Assembly: GCA_033032865.1 (NCBI GenBank)
Contig: JAWHQI010000121.1
Coordinates: 6,014,001-6,078,000 of the forward strand
Length of the DNA stretch: 64,000 nucleotides
Source: Dactylorhiza incarnata
Lineage: Eukaryota; Streptophyta; Magnoliopsida; Asparagales; Orchidaceae
Direction of reading: 5' to 3'
In this document: positions 23,416 to 33,827 of the stretch, one piece after another
How positions within the stretch are numbered: the first letter of the stretch is position 1
How the letters are laid out: each line of letters starts with the position of its first letter
Program-made: the position numbers and the translations under genes
Notes under the pieces: model-generated
Told to the model about the DNA's origin: nothing
What the model saw: the letters and a program-made list of their open reading frames with translations, nothing else
The model's database searches: none

Positions 23416-25914
23416 ATGGAAGGTGGCTTTGCAAGAGGTCTTGGTATTGAAATGCTTACATCGACTAACTTCAAGAAGTGGAAGTCGTGTATGTAGAGCT
23501 ATCTTCTGGGTGAGGACCTCTGGGAGGTGGTAGGAGGAGATGAAACAGAAGAGGTGAAGGCAGTAGAAGGAGGTGATAATGGACCGGCCGTGAGGGCATG
23601 GAGGAAGACCAACGCCAAGGCCGAGTTCACCTTGAAGCGTGCCATTTCACCTGATCTCTTTGATCACATCTTGGGGTGTGGATCAGCTGCTGAGATCTGG
23701 AGAGCCCTGGATGGGCTGTTTAACAAAAAGAATATAGCAAGGCTACAGTTCTTAGAGAATGAGTTGGCGAGGTCAGCTCAAGGTGATCTTTCTATCTCAA
23801 ACTTCTTTTTGAAGATGAAGAATCTCTGCGCTGAGATATCAGCACTGGATCCTGATGAGCCAATTTCTGAGGCGAAGCTGAAGAGGCACATCATCCGCGG
23901 CTTGCGGAAGGAATATGTGGCCTTTGTGACGTCGGTACAGGGATGGGCAAATCAGCCGTCTCTGCTAGAGCTGGAGAATCTGCTAGCGTCGCAGGAAAGT
24001 CTGGCAAGGCAGATGGCGGGGGTGTCAGTGACTGGGGGAGATGGCGAGGTTCTCTTCTCAAGGAAGAAGAAGTGGGAGAAGAAGAAGAAGACCACGGAAG
24101 GCCATGGGCCTTCAACTTCTGGGCAGCAGGAAAGGGGGTATGCTCCCAAGGCTGACGGGAAGAAGAAGAAGGAAGGTCTCAAATGCTTCAAGTGCGGAAA
24201 GGTTGGGCACTTTAGGAAGGACTGCAGGCTGAATACTCAGCCAGGGCATGCTGCTGAGAAGGAGGAAGCACCAGCCAGGCACTTTGATGGAGGATGGGGA
24301 GGAGCCTTCTCGGCTTCTATTGGAGCCTCGGCTCCTATCAACTATCAGGAGGACTGGATCGTGGACTCGGGGTGTGGTCATCACCTCACCGGGGACGAGT
24401 CGAAGCTTTCTTCAGCAGAGCCGTACACAGGTAACAATGCTATTATTACTGCAGATAATACTGTGCATGCAGTCGAGAAGGTGGGGGTTGTTTCTTTGGG
24501 CAGTGATAGAGGGCCACTTACCTTGAAGAGTGTCTATCATGTGCCCGGAATGAAGAAAAACCTCTTCTCCGTGACCAACGCTGTTGACGCTGGGTATCAC
24601 GTTCTGTTCGGCCCGACAGAAGTGAAATTTCTACGAAATGTAGAGGCTGTGAAGGCCGAGGTCGTCCATGTCGGGAGAAGGGCGAAGGACTTGTTCGTTT
24701 TGTCGACAAGTTCCTACGTTGACAAGATGAAGACGAATGATGGTGTCGTGATATGGCATGAGAGGTTGGGGCATGTAGGGATGGACAAGCTGAAAGCTAT
24801 GGCGGTGAGAGGCCTGGTCAAGGGCCTGCCAAGTCTATCTTCATACGGAGAAGGTCATGTTTGCGCGGGATGTCAGTTCGGCAAGTCTCATCGACTACCG
24901 TTTGACAAGTCGCAGACAAAGAGTAGTGTGCCGTTGGAGTGCATTCACGGTGACTTGATGGGACCTACTGCTACCCCAAGCCTCGGAGGCAGCAGGTATA
25001 TGCTGGTGTTGATCGATGATTACACCAGATATGTCTGGGTTTATTTCCTGAAGGAGAAGGCGGAGGTGTTTGCCAGGTTTGTGGAGTTCAAGGAGCTCGT
25101 GGAGGGTCGGCTGAATCTGCAGATCAAGAAGCTGAGGACGGACAACGGAGGGGAGTTCACCTCTGCTGAGTTCTCCACTTTTTGCAGGAAGGTGGGCATC
25201 CGGAGAGATCTCACTTGTGCTCATACTCCACAACAGAACGGAGTTGCAGAACGGAAGATCCGTCATCTGACGGAGACCTACAAGTGTTGGCTGCATGCCA
25301 AGAGTATCCCAAAGTCCTTCTGGGCGGAGGGAATGTCTTGTGCTGCCTACGTCATCAACAGGATGCCTCTAAGCCCCATCAACATGCTAACTCCACATGA
25401 GATGATGTTCAAGGAGAAGCCAAGTGTGGCACACCTTAGGGTGTTTGGTTCCACCTGCTACGTGCATGTTCCAGATGCTCTTCGGACGAAGCTAGATGCG
25501 AAAGCAAGGAAGCTAGTCTTCGTGGGATACGATGAGCGGAAGAAAGGGTGGAAGTGCATGGACCCGGAGACGCGGAGATTTGTTGTATCTCGCGACGTCG
25601 TGTTCGATGAGGTGACATCTTACAAGGGGTCTTCTGATGTGGATTTACCAGAGAGCAGGGTGGAGATGCCAGAGAAAGCTGTGGAAAATCTTCAGGTGGA
25701 GCTACCTGTGTCACCAGGTGGTCCATCTCCTTCTAGTTCCGAGACGGGGGCTTCTGGTTCTGGGAGCAGGGGGAGCAATGCTCCTAGCACGTATGGAAGG
25801 GGAGCTAGGGAAGAAGCAGCTGTAGATGAAGCGGTTCAGGGGAAGGAGCTGAGGAGATCAAAGCGATCTATCATTGCCCCTGATCGCTATACAGGAGGAA
25901 ACGCAGTGAGCTTT
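23416..25914 (+). pseudogene. Element B gag-pol, part 1 (gag, protease, integrase)
   Basis: The natural start is ATG at 23416, encoding MEGGFARGLGIEML. Codon 27 is TAG (23494-23496) where related proteins have a coding residue. The frame is then open to the insertion of C. Domains: gag; zinc knuckle CFKCGKVGHFRKDC (about 24184-24225); protease VDSGCGHHLTG (about 24360); WHERLGHV (24754) and CAGCQFGK; integrase D in HGDLMGP (about 24946), D in RTDNGGEF (about 25135) and E in GVAERKIRHL (about 25240). Except for codon 27 this half is intact. The reading frame continues at 37155 after element C. Confidence 0.92.
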
Positions 25915-27256
25915 TGTTGGATCGTATGACGCCCTTAGAGGGGGGGGGGTGAATAAGGGTGTGTCTAAAAATAATTTTTTTTTTTACTTAATAATTTTTT
26001 AAAGAGATTTTACTTCACTAAAATATTACTTACAAATATTTTCAAATCAATGCAATTCAAGTATTAAATCAAAACACAAATTTCCAAGATAAAGATTATG
26101 CCATCAAATATGTAATTAAAGGAAAAGACATAATTATATTAATCAAGAAATTTTGAGTACAATAGAAATGATCTTAACAATGCTTAAGATCAAGGCACAA
26201 TGATAATATGTAAATACAATATTTTTGATTTACCAATCCTTCTCACAAGGATCGGAAGGCTATCGCTTGTCTTTCCCAAGACCAAGCCCAAGCCTATCCT
26301 CTAGATCTTCCCAAGATCTAGACGTAGCACACAAGGCCACGATTTCCCACCAAGCCACGCGAGGACTTGGACGCTCCACACAAGGAAGCGATTTTCCCCT
26401 AAGCCGCGCAAGGACTTAGACGCCGCACGCAAGACGACGATTTCTACAACGATTACAAAATGAAAAGTGAATGAATGAAAATACAATATGAAAAACCCCC
26501 TTTAGAATTTCTGGACCAAAACAGCGAAGAGCCCTTGAGAAAGTCTCCTTGGAATGCGTGTACAATCTTCGGCTTCGCTCTCGCTTTTCTTCTTCAAGGA
26601 TGGGGATTTTCGTTCTCTGGAGCTCTCTGGATCATAACACTCAGGAAGGAGGCTTAGAGAACTGAAGTGCACAATTCCACGAAGTTTGAGCCCTTTTTAT
26701 AGAAAAGAGCTGTCGCCGTCCGATACCTTCTGTCGCCGAAATCCGATAGCTCCAGAGGCTGCCACGTGTCCCACTAAAACGAAGTTTCTGCGTCGTGTTG
26801 AAGTCGTGGTTGAGACGTGGGATGTCGGATATCCGATAGTACTGTCGGATATCCGATAGCCAAGGTAACCGCTGCTCGTTCTGGCGTTATCGGAAGATCG
26901 TGGGCTGTCGCCATCCGATAGTGATATCGGAAATCCGATAGCTCTTAACCGCTGTGTGGTAACTGCTGCACGTCGTGGCGTTATCGGAAGATCGTGGGCT
27001 GTCGCCATCCGATAGCGATATCGGAAATCCGATAGCTCTTAACCGCTGTACGTGAATAAATAAGCAGGCTGTCGGAAATCCGATAGGGCTGTCGGAAATC
27101 CGATAGCGCAAAATTCTGGAAAGTGTCATTTTGCTCCAAATGAAACCATGATATTCTTGCACCTGCTATCTGCACACCATTAAATAAAAATAGGATCAAA
27201 TACATCCGGGATTTGTTATTCTCAAACCGGACGAGTGCGGAACGCATGCTCCAACA
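25915..27256 (-). repeat. Element C 3' LTR
   Basis: 1342 bp, minus-strand element. U3 is at the right end. Region 26704-27115 has repeated TGTCGCCATCCGATAG, TGTCGGATATCCGATAG and ATATCGGAAATCCGATAG. TATAAAAA (minus) is at 26701-26694, 8 bp past the last word. The G-run at 25940-25949 is the complement of the C-run near the LTR end; CCCTTA and TAAGGG flank it. Confidence 0.95.
26694..26701 (-). promoter_or_regulatory. TATA box of element C 3' LTR
   Basis: Minus-strand reading is CGACAGCTCT, five bases, then ATAAAAA. The promoter-active copy in the 5' LTR is at 36587-36594. Confidence 0.75.
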
Positions 27257-27490
27257 ATCTCCCCCTTTTGATAATAACAAATCCTTATAAAAAGAAATCG
27301 AATAAATCCTATGTGTGAGCTTCAAGTGTGAACAAAAGATCGTGTGAACAAAAGATCTCCCCCTTAATGTGATCTCCCCCTTAATATAAAAATATTCTCC
27401 CCCTACATATAAACTCCCTTTACATAAGATCTCCCCCTTAATGTGAACTAATTGATTTAGTTGATCTCTTTTTATCTTCTCCCCCTTTGA
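27257..27490 (-). repeat. Element C polypurine-tract array
   Basis: Minus-strand AAGGGGGAGAT-type tracts: next to the LTR (27257-27267), then near 27355-27365, 27372-27382, 27394-27402, 27429-27439 and 27478-27487. The tract touching the LTR is the expected plus-strand primer. Arrays of this kind are known in SIRE/Maximus elements. Confidence 0.8.
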
Positions 27491-28565
27491 TATTAGCAAA
27501 AGATGAATATAGATATGAGAGGATAGGAAAGAGTATTATAGAGAAAGAATATATGACAAGTTGGAGTGCACTAGCGGAAGCTTTGTAAGTGATATGATAA
27601 TGATATATGTAATCTTGGAGAGGAATCTAAGCATTCTAGCAATGTGTTATAATGTATAGAAACAAATAAACTTAACCATGATGAGATTCAATAATAACGA
27701 TCATAGAAAGACACAATGCAATATAGAAACTTGAATCGTTTCGGTCCAATTTTCATAAGAAGAAATTTTATAAATAACAATGAAGTGTAGTAGTGATACT
27801 TTGAGAAAGAATACATATGAATATATTTAAACTATATATGTTCATGGAATTGTTAAACATAACATAAATATACATAAAGCCCATACTTCTCTTCCAGAAA
27901 CTTTGAAAATCTTCATAAAAGGACCATTTTGTTTTTGCAAGACACTTTACAATTCTTTCCAAGGTGCTTAACCTCACAATGCTCATTAAGACTTATCAGG
28001 AGGCTAAGTAGTGCTTGGTGGATGATCCTTGTCAATATTTATTTATTTCTTTCAACTTTTTGGGCAAAAAGAATTTTTTGCATTTGAATTTTCTTCCCAT
28101 TTTTTTTTGGATGCATAAATTTTAAGGATCTCCGAATTCACTTGCATGTCATAAATGGTAAAAGTTGAAGAAGTGCAAAGTATCAAAGGTGAAGGTGACA
28201 GTTATGAAATGTATTTTGTTATGTTCGATCAATCATGAAGTATGTATAGAATAAATTGTATTGATATGTATTATCAAAGTAGGTGTTTGTGATCGCTCAT
28301 TGTCATAGATAAAAGAGTTCTTATACTTAGAGGCATGCGAAAACAATTCTTAGTAACGATATGAAAGTGTCATCACAATGATATGGTAAGATTGAACATC
28401 ATAAGCATATGTTAAGCTATTGTTATGAAAAATAACACAGGAAGAATACTTTATGTAAGATACCAAAATTCTCATATTATCATGTATAGAAATAGGGAAT
28501 GAACAAAACTCGTGAAAAGAAAGAAAAAAAAAAAAAAAAAACAGTCGAATTTTTTTTGTTTTTTT
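27491..28565. other. Element C non-coding spacer
   Basis: AT-rich sequence between the polypurine array and the antisense gene's promoter region. No ORF with a recognisable domain. It may hold the 3' untranslated region of the sense transcript. Confidence 0.5.
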
Positions 28566-28650
28566 GGGGGGGGGGGGGGGGGGGGGGCTGTCGGATATCC
28601 GATATCGAGCTATCGCCATCCGACAGCTCTGAGACCATAAAAAAAACGAG
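28566..28650 (+). promoter_or_regulatory. Putative internal promoter of the element C antisense gene
   Basis: A run of 22 G (28566-28587) is followed by the element's own U3 words (GGATATCCGATATCG, ATCGCCATCCGACAGCTCT, 28588-28630) and, 5 bases after CGACAGCTCT, by ATAAAAAAAA (about 28637). The LTR promoter on the other strand has the same CGACAGCTCT, 5 bases, ATAAAAA. The position and spacing are seen directly; promoter activity is inferred. Confidence 0.5.
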
Positions 28651-28736
28651 TTTCGTCTTTTGACCGACATGTCTCTTCAGATTTGGGGGAAATTTCAGAT
28701 CTAGAGCTCCAGGTGCCCGAAATCTTCAGATCTAAG

Positions 28737-29292
28737 GTGAGATTTCCGTCTTTTTGAAGATTTGGTTTAAATTTCACCACTAGTTTTGTGATTTTCATAT
28801 TTCTATTGATTTTAATGGAGTTCTTTGGTCATAAACTGTAGAATGAGTAGTAGATCTTGAGATTTGGTAGTTTGAGTTAGAGAAGAGATGTAGATCTTGT
28901 TTGTGTGAAGAGAAAGAGAAATTTGTGATGTGTATGTTGGGAAATATGAGGTTTTGGTTTAAATTTGTTGGTATGGTGTAGATCTAGATGTTAGTAGGAG
29001 TCATATGTAGAGATCTAATAAAATTTTTAAAAAGTGTAGGAAGAAGATGATGAATAGTGTTTTTCCCAAATTTTGATTTTTTTTTTGTGTTGAAAACAGT
29101 AAGAAATTTTTGCTTTGTGAATATTTTGTAGATTTGGGAATGAAGATTTGTTGTGACATGATAGTTGTCGGGAAAAAAAAATTTAGCTGTCGGATTTCCG
29201 ATAGCTAGATGTCGCCATCCGACAGTGCCAGAATTTGTTCCCCTGTTTTTTGAAAAAAAAAAAAAAAAAAAATTTTGTTATGTCTTATGCAG
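28737..29292 (+). other. Candidate 5'-leader intron of the antisense gene
   Basis: AAG|GTGAGATTT at 28734-28745 is a strong plant-type donor. The stretch after it is T-rich and ends TTATGCAG|ATATGAG at 29285-29299, placing an ATG just after the acceptor. Length is 556 nt. Splicing would skip the ATG at 29280 and start at 29295 in the same frame. Confidence 0.4.
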
Positions 29293-30461
29293 ATATGAGT
29301 TCAAGTTGGAGATCAAGAAGAGGTGAATCAGGAGATGCTCATTCCTCCTATCAAAGTTATCCCGCCATAGAAAAAGCTCAAATAGGAATTTCAAAGATTG
29401 TCGAATTTGATCTCCCTAGACATGAGCGAGTTTATTTTATGCTAGCCGAGGCAGGTATACTCTCAGTAATTATCCAAGACATTTTCTCATCTGTTTTAGT
29501 TCGTGAATTTTATAATCATCTCGAGGATCCGACATATACTGATCTGAATGGTGGAGTTAGATCCAAAATTCAGGGTCAATATGTGGAGATCACTCCAGTT
29601 GATTTAAGAAGTGAATTTGGGTTAATGGAAAGTGAGAATGTCATGGATATAGTGGAAAATTATAGACTGGAGAGAAATTGGACGATTATGAATATGTCGT
29701 TGCATGGGAATTCCACCAAAAATCTCATAACCACTATGACGACACTTACAGACGATGCTCGTCTTGTACAAGATATTTTAAGGCACACGATTATGTTGAA
29801 GTCCGGTGATACGCATAGTATTACGGCTCAACTTAGTCTGGTGACTTATTATATAGTGGAGAATGAGTTATTTGATGTGGCCGATCTCCTCTTATCTATG
29901 ATGCGATATACATACCGCCTCAAAAATCCGGATTGGAAAAAGGCACACACTCTCCCTCTGGGTGCGATTATCCAACGTATCCTATACAAGAAATACACTT
30001 GGATAGATCAAAATTTTTATCTTGGAGATTGTTGCCCGGATATATATCAAACGGCGGATATTAAGGGGAAGAAAAGTCAACGAAAAGCGCCGACTATGGA
30101 AATGAGAGAGCCTCCAATAGCACGTGGAGGGTCTATGCGGGAGGCACTCGACTCTTTCCAAACTAAGTTGGACAAACATATAGAAGACTTCCAAGAGCAT
30201 AGGAGGTCGTTTGAAGAACATAAGGTAGAGGTGAAAAAAGATCGGACCCGTATGCAGAAATTCATGAAGTTCCTTGTGAAAGGACTTAAGTTAAAGCCTA
30301 CGCCTGCGGAAGCCGCGGAATGGGAGATGCCTTCAGAGGAGGAGCCTCGTCGGCAATCCGTTAGTCATGGTCGACGGAGGAAGACAGTCGTGAGGAGATC
30401 AGAGTTTGACATTCCTGAAAGTAGTGGGGCTGGTAGTCGGAACGAGGAGGAGTCGGATTGA
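29280..30461 (+). CDS. Antisense accessory ORF of element C (plant transposon-associated protein)
   Basis: Intact 393-codon frame opposite to gag-pol, between the pol end and the 3' LTR. I start it at ATG 29280 (MSYADMSSSW); further upstream the frame is a run of lysine codons from poly-A. Residues about 25-220 form a helical domain resembling the 'putative plant transposon protein' family in layout: FDLPRHERVYFMLAEAG, VLVREFYNHL, VEITPVDLRSEFGL, then LVQDILRHTIMLKSGDTHSI. The rest is charged: a predicted coiled coil (about 280-345, ALDSFQTKLDKHIEDFQEH) and a basic-acidic tail. No enzyme motif, signal peptide or membrane segment is seen. Function unknown. The alternative of a captured host gene cannot be excluded. 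Confidence 0.75.
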   Translation: MSYADMSSSWRSRRGESGDAHSSYQSYPAIEKAQIGISKIVEFDLPRHERVYFMLAEAGILSVIIQDIFSSVLVREFYNHLEDPTYTDLNGGVRSKIQGQYVEITPVDLRSEFGLMESENVMDIVENYRLERNWTIMNMSLHGNSTKNLITTMTTLTDDARLVQDILRHTIMLKSGDTHSITAQLSLVTYYIVENELFDVADLLLSMMRYTYRLKNPDWKKAHTLPLGAIIQRILYKKYTWIDQNFYLGDCCPDIYQTADIKGKKSQRKAPTMEMREPPIARGGSMREALDSFQTKLDKHIEDFQEHRRSFEEHKVEVKKDRTRMQKFMKFLVKGLKLKPTPAEAAEWEMPSEEEPRRQSVSHGRRRKTVVRRSEFDIPESSGAGSRNEEESD

Positions 30462-30717
30462 AAAAGAGGTCTGGAGGATATCGCCATCCGACAGCTTACT
30501 GTCGCCATCCGACAGCTCCAATGCCCAGATTTCTCTTTAATTTTTTGCATTTCTATTATCAGATATTTTGATTAAATTTTTGTAATAATTTTGATTATGT
30601 GAACATGTTTGATTTGGTGAATGTCTATTTGAAAAGATTGTTTTTCTTTGTTATATGTATAAGTCTTTTATGATTTGTTTTTTATTAAAATTTTATAGGT
30701 TTTAAGTAGTGATATAT
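30462..30717. other. Convergent 3' junction of antisense ORF and pol in element C
   Basis: Contains two more copies of the element word (ATCGCCATCCGACAGC, 30480-30515) right after the antisense stop, then AT-rich sequence up to the pol stop at 30718. Convergent transcripts would meet here. Confidence 0.55.
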
Positions 30718-32711
30718 TCATTGTGAAATATCTAGGATTCCCAATTCTAGCCTAAGCATAGAAAAACGGGAATCCGGTAACGGTTTAGTGAATATATCCG
30801 CTAATTGGTTTTCCGTGCCTATAAAGTTGATTTTTATATTACTCTTCTTAATATGATCCCTTATAAAGTGATGTCGGACGTCTATATGCTTGGATCTAGA
30901 ATGTAATATGGGATTGTTAGTTAAGTCTATAGCACTTTTATTATCACACTTTAATTCTACACTACTTTGTTGCATGCCAAAATCTTCTAACGTTTGTGAC
31001 ATCCAAAGTGCTTGGGCACAACAACTACCTAGTGCAATATATTCGGCCTCGGTAGTGGAGAGGGCAACAGAATTCTGTTTCCTACTCGACCATGAAATAA
31101 GTGAAGGGCCGATAAAGTGACAAGTGCCACTAGTGCTTTTCCTATCTAACGAACAACCCGCATAATCAGAATCCGAAAAACCATGTAAAATAAAAGAATC
31201 ATTATGAGGATACCATAATCCTAATTTGGATGTTCCAATGAGATATCTAAAGATACGTTTCACCGCTTTTAAATGTGACTCTTTAGGATTAGCTTGAAAT
31301 CTAGCGCATAAACAAACGGCAAACATAATATCAGGTCTAGATGCGGTTAAATACAATAAAGACCCTATCATACTTCTATAAAGGGTTTGTTCAATTGAAA
31401 CACCACTTTCATCTTTTCCTAATTTTAGAGAAGTACTCATAGGAGTGTTTGCATGCTTAAGATTTTCAAATCCAAATCTTTTTAACATATCATGAATATA
31501 TTTGGTTTGACATATAAAAATTCCATCATGTTTTTGTGTAATTTGAAAACCTAAAAAATATGAAAGTTCACCAACCATACTCATTTCAAATTCATTTTTC
31601 ATAATTTGAACTACTTCATTACACAACTCTTCATTAGTGGCTCCAAAAATAATATCATCAACATAAATTTGTAAAATAACTAAATCATGATTAATTTGCT
31701 TAATGAAGAGTGTAGAATCAGCACTTCCAATTTTATAATCGTGCTTCAACAAATATTGAGTTAATCGATCATACCAAGCACGAGGCGCTTGTTTTAATCC
31801 ATAAAGCGCTTTATCTAATTTATAAACATGATTTGGATATTTTTCATTTATAAAGCCAGGGGGTTGTTCTACATAAACCTCCTCTTTTATATACCCGTTT
31901 AAAAATGCGGTTTTGACATCCATTTGATATAATTTAAATCTTTTAAAACAAGCAAATGCAAGAAATATTCTAACCGCTTCTAATCTTGCTACGGGTGCAA
32001 AAGTTTCATCAAAATCTACCCCTTCAATTTGTGCATAACCTTTTGCAACTAATCTGGCTTTATTTCTAACAATTCTAGATTCATTATCCATTTTATTTTT
32101 AAAAATCCATTTAACACCAACTACAGGACGATTTTTGGGTCGTTCTACAAGATTCCAAACCTTATTACGTTCAAATTGATTAAGTTCTTCATTCATAGCT
32201 AAAAACCAAAATTCATCATTTAAAGCGGTGGAAACATCTTTTGGTTCTATTTCAGAAACAAAACAAAGGTTTGAAAATAAGACATGTAGCGATGAACGAG
32301 TACTAACCCCTTTTTGTGGATCTCCAATGATAAGCTCCTTTGGATGATCCTTTGAGAATCTTAATTCACTTGGAGGCACATATTCCTCTCTTTCTTCTTC
32401 TCTTTCTTCTTCTCTTTCTCCTTCTCTTTCTTCTTCTCTTTCTTCTTCATTTTCTCCAAGTTCTTCATCATCGTTCTCCACCGTGGGAAGGATTTCATCT
32501 TCGTTTCCTGTAATTTTCTTTTCTACACATGAAGCAAACTCATCAAACCTAACATGAATAGATTCTTCAACTATTTTAGTTCTTTTATTAAAAATTCTAT
32601 ATGCTTTACTCGTTGAAGAATAACCAATAAAAATACCTTCATCACATTTTTCATCAAATTTTCCTAAAGAATCTTTAGAATTTAAAATAAAACATTTACA
32701 ACCAAAACTTT
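30718..32711 (-). pseudogene. Element C pol, part 2 (integrase C-terminus, RT, RNase H), shifted frame
   Basis: After a one-base T loss near 32704-32707, the frame is fully open to the stop at 30718. It contains the end of the integrase, an acidic Glu/Arg tract (about 32375-32460) in the linker, RT with [10 protein letters not shown] and YVDDIIFGA (YVDD at 31654-31665), and RNase H with [15 protein letters not shown] and [10 protein letters not shown], ending LGILDISQ. All expected motifs are present, so part 2 alone would be coding-competent. It is called a pseudogene only because the frame is separated from part 1. Confidence 0.9.
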
Positions 32712-33827
32712 GAAATAAGAAACATTTGGTTTTTTACTAAATATTAATTCATAAGGAGTTAATTTTAAAATAGGGCGAAGCATTACTCTATTAATTACAT
32801 AACATGCCGTGCTAACCGCTTCAGCCCAAAAAGATTTTGATAATTTGAATTCAGATAACATTGTACGGGCTAATTCTTGAAGAGTTCTATTTTTCCTCTC
32901 CACTACACCATTTTGCTGTGGTGTGCGTGGAGCAGAAAATTCATGTTTAATTCCTAACTCCGTACAAAAAGAAATAAACTTTTCATTTTCAAATTCTCCT
33001 CCATGATCCGATCGTATGCGTTTAATTTTTAACTCAAATTCATTTTGGATACGCAAACATAATTTTGAAAATTCTGAAAAAGCATCGGATTTGGAGGTTA
33101 GAAATAAAGTCCAACAAAAACGAGAATAATCATCAATCAGTACAAATGTGTATTTTCTACCTCCTAAGCTAGAGATTCCAATTGGCCCAAATAAATCCAT
33201 ATGTATTAATTGAAGTGGCCTAGTGGTAGAAATAATGTTTTTACTTTTGAAAGATGATTTTGAAAATTTTCCTTTTTGGCAAGGCACACATAGTGGAGAA
33301 GATAAATTTCCATTTAATAAAGGTAATCCTTTAATTAATTTATCTTTTGAAAGTTTAGTAATTAACTTGGCACTAGTATGTCCAAGTCGCCTATGCCATA
33401 AATCTAATTCATCGTTTTTTGATAAAAAACATTTCAAAGTAGAATTTGAAAAATCTAGAAATTTAATCATATAAACATTATGACATCTTGGTGCGGTAAA
33501 AACAATTTCATTTGTTTTGGAATTAATAATTTTGCACAAATTTGTAGAAGATTCAAATAAAACATTTAAACCTTTATCACATAATTGACTAATGGAAATC
33601 AAATTATGTTTTAATCCTTCTACAAATAAAACATTAGAAATTGAAAAATTTTCGTTACCCACAACACCGATGCCGATGATTTTTCCTTTTCCATTGTCTC
33701 CGAATGTAACAACTCCTCCTTTCTTCATCTCCAGGCTAAGGAACTTCTCTTTATTGCCCGTCATGTGTTTTGAACAACCCGAGTCCAAGTACCACACGTC
33801 TTCTTTGTCCTTAGCCTGCCAACACAC
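32682..33827 (-). pseudogene. Element C pol, part 1 (protease, integrase core)
   Basis: In frame with gag but separated by one TAG (33828-33830). Protease LDSGCSKHMTG lies near 33782; WHRRLGHT and CVPCQKGK form the His-Cys zinc site; integrase has HMDLFGP, RSDHGGEF and GVVERKNRT. After YFKV the frame ends within ten codons because a run of four T (minus) should be five; the next frame continues exactly where the family sequence would. No other lesion seen. A homopolymer sequencing error is an alternative explanation. Confidence 0.9.

Noticed and set aside
29280..30461. Ordinary host gene beside a retrotransposon
   Set aside because: It is inside element C, between pol and the polypurine array, flanked by the element's own words and bounded by C's LTRs; host capture long ago remains possible.
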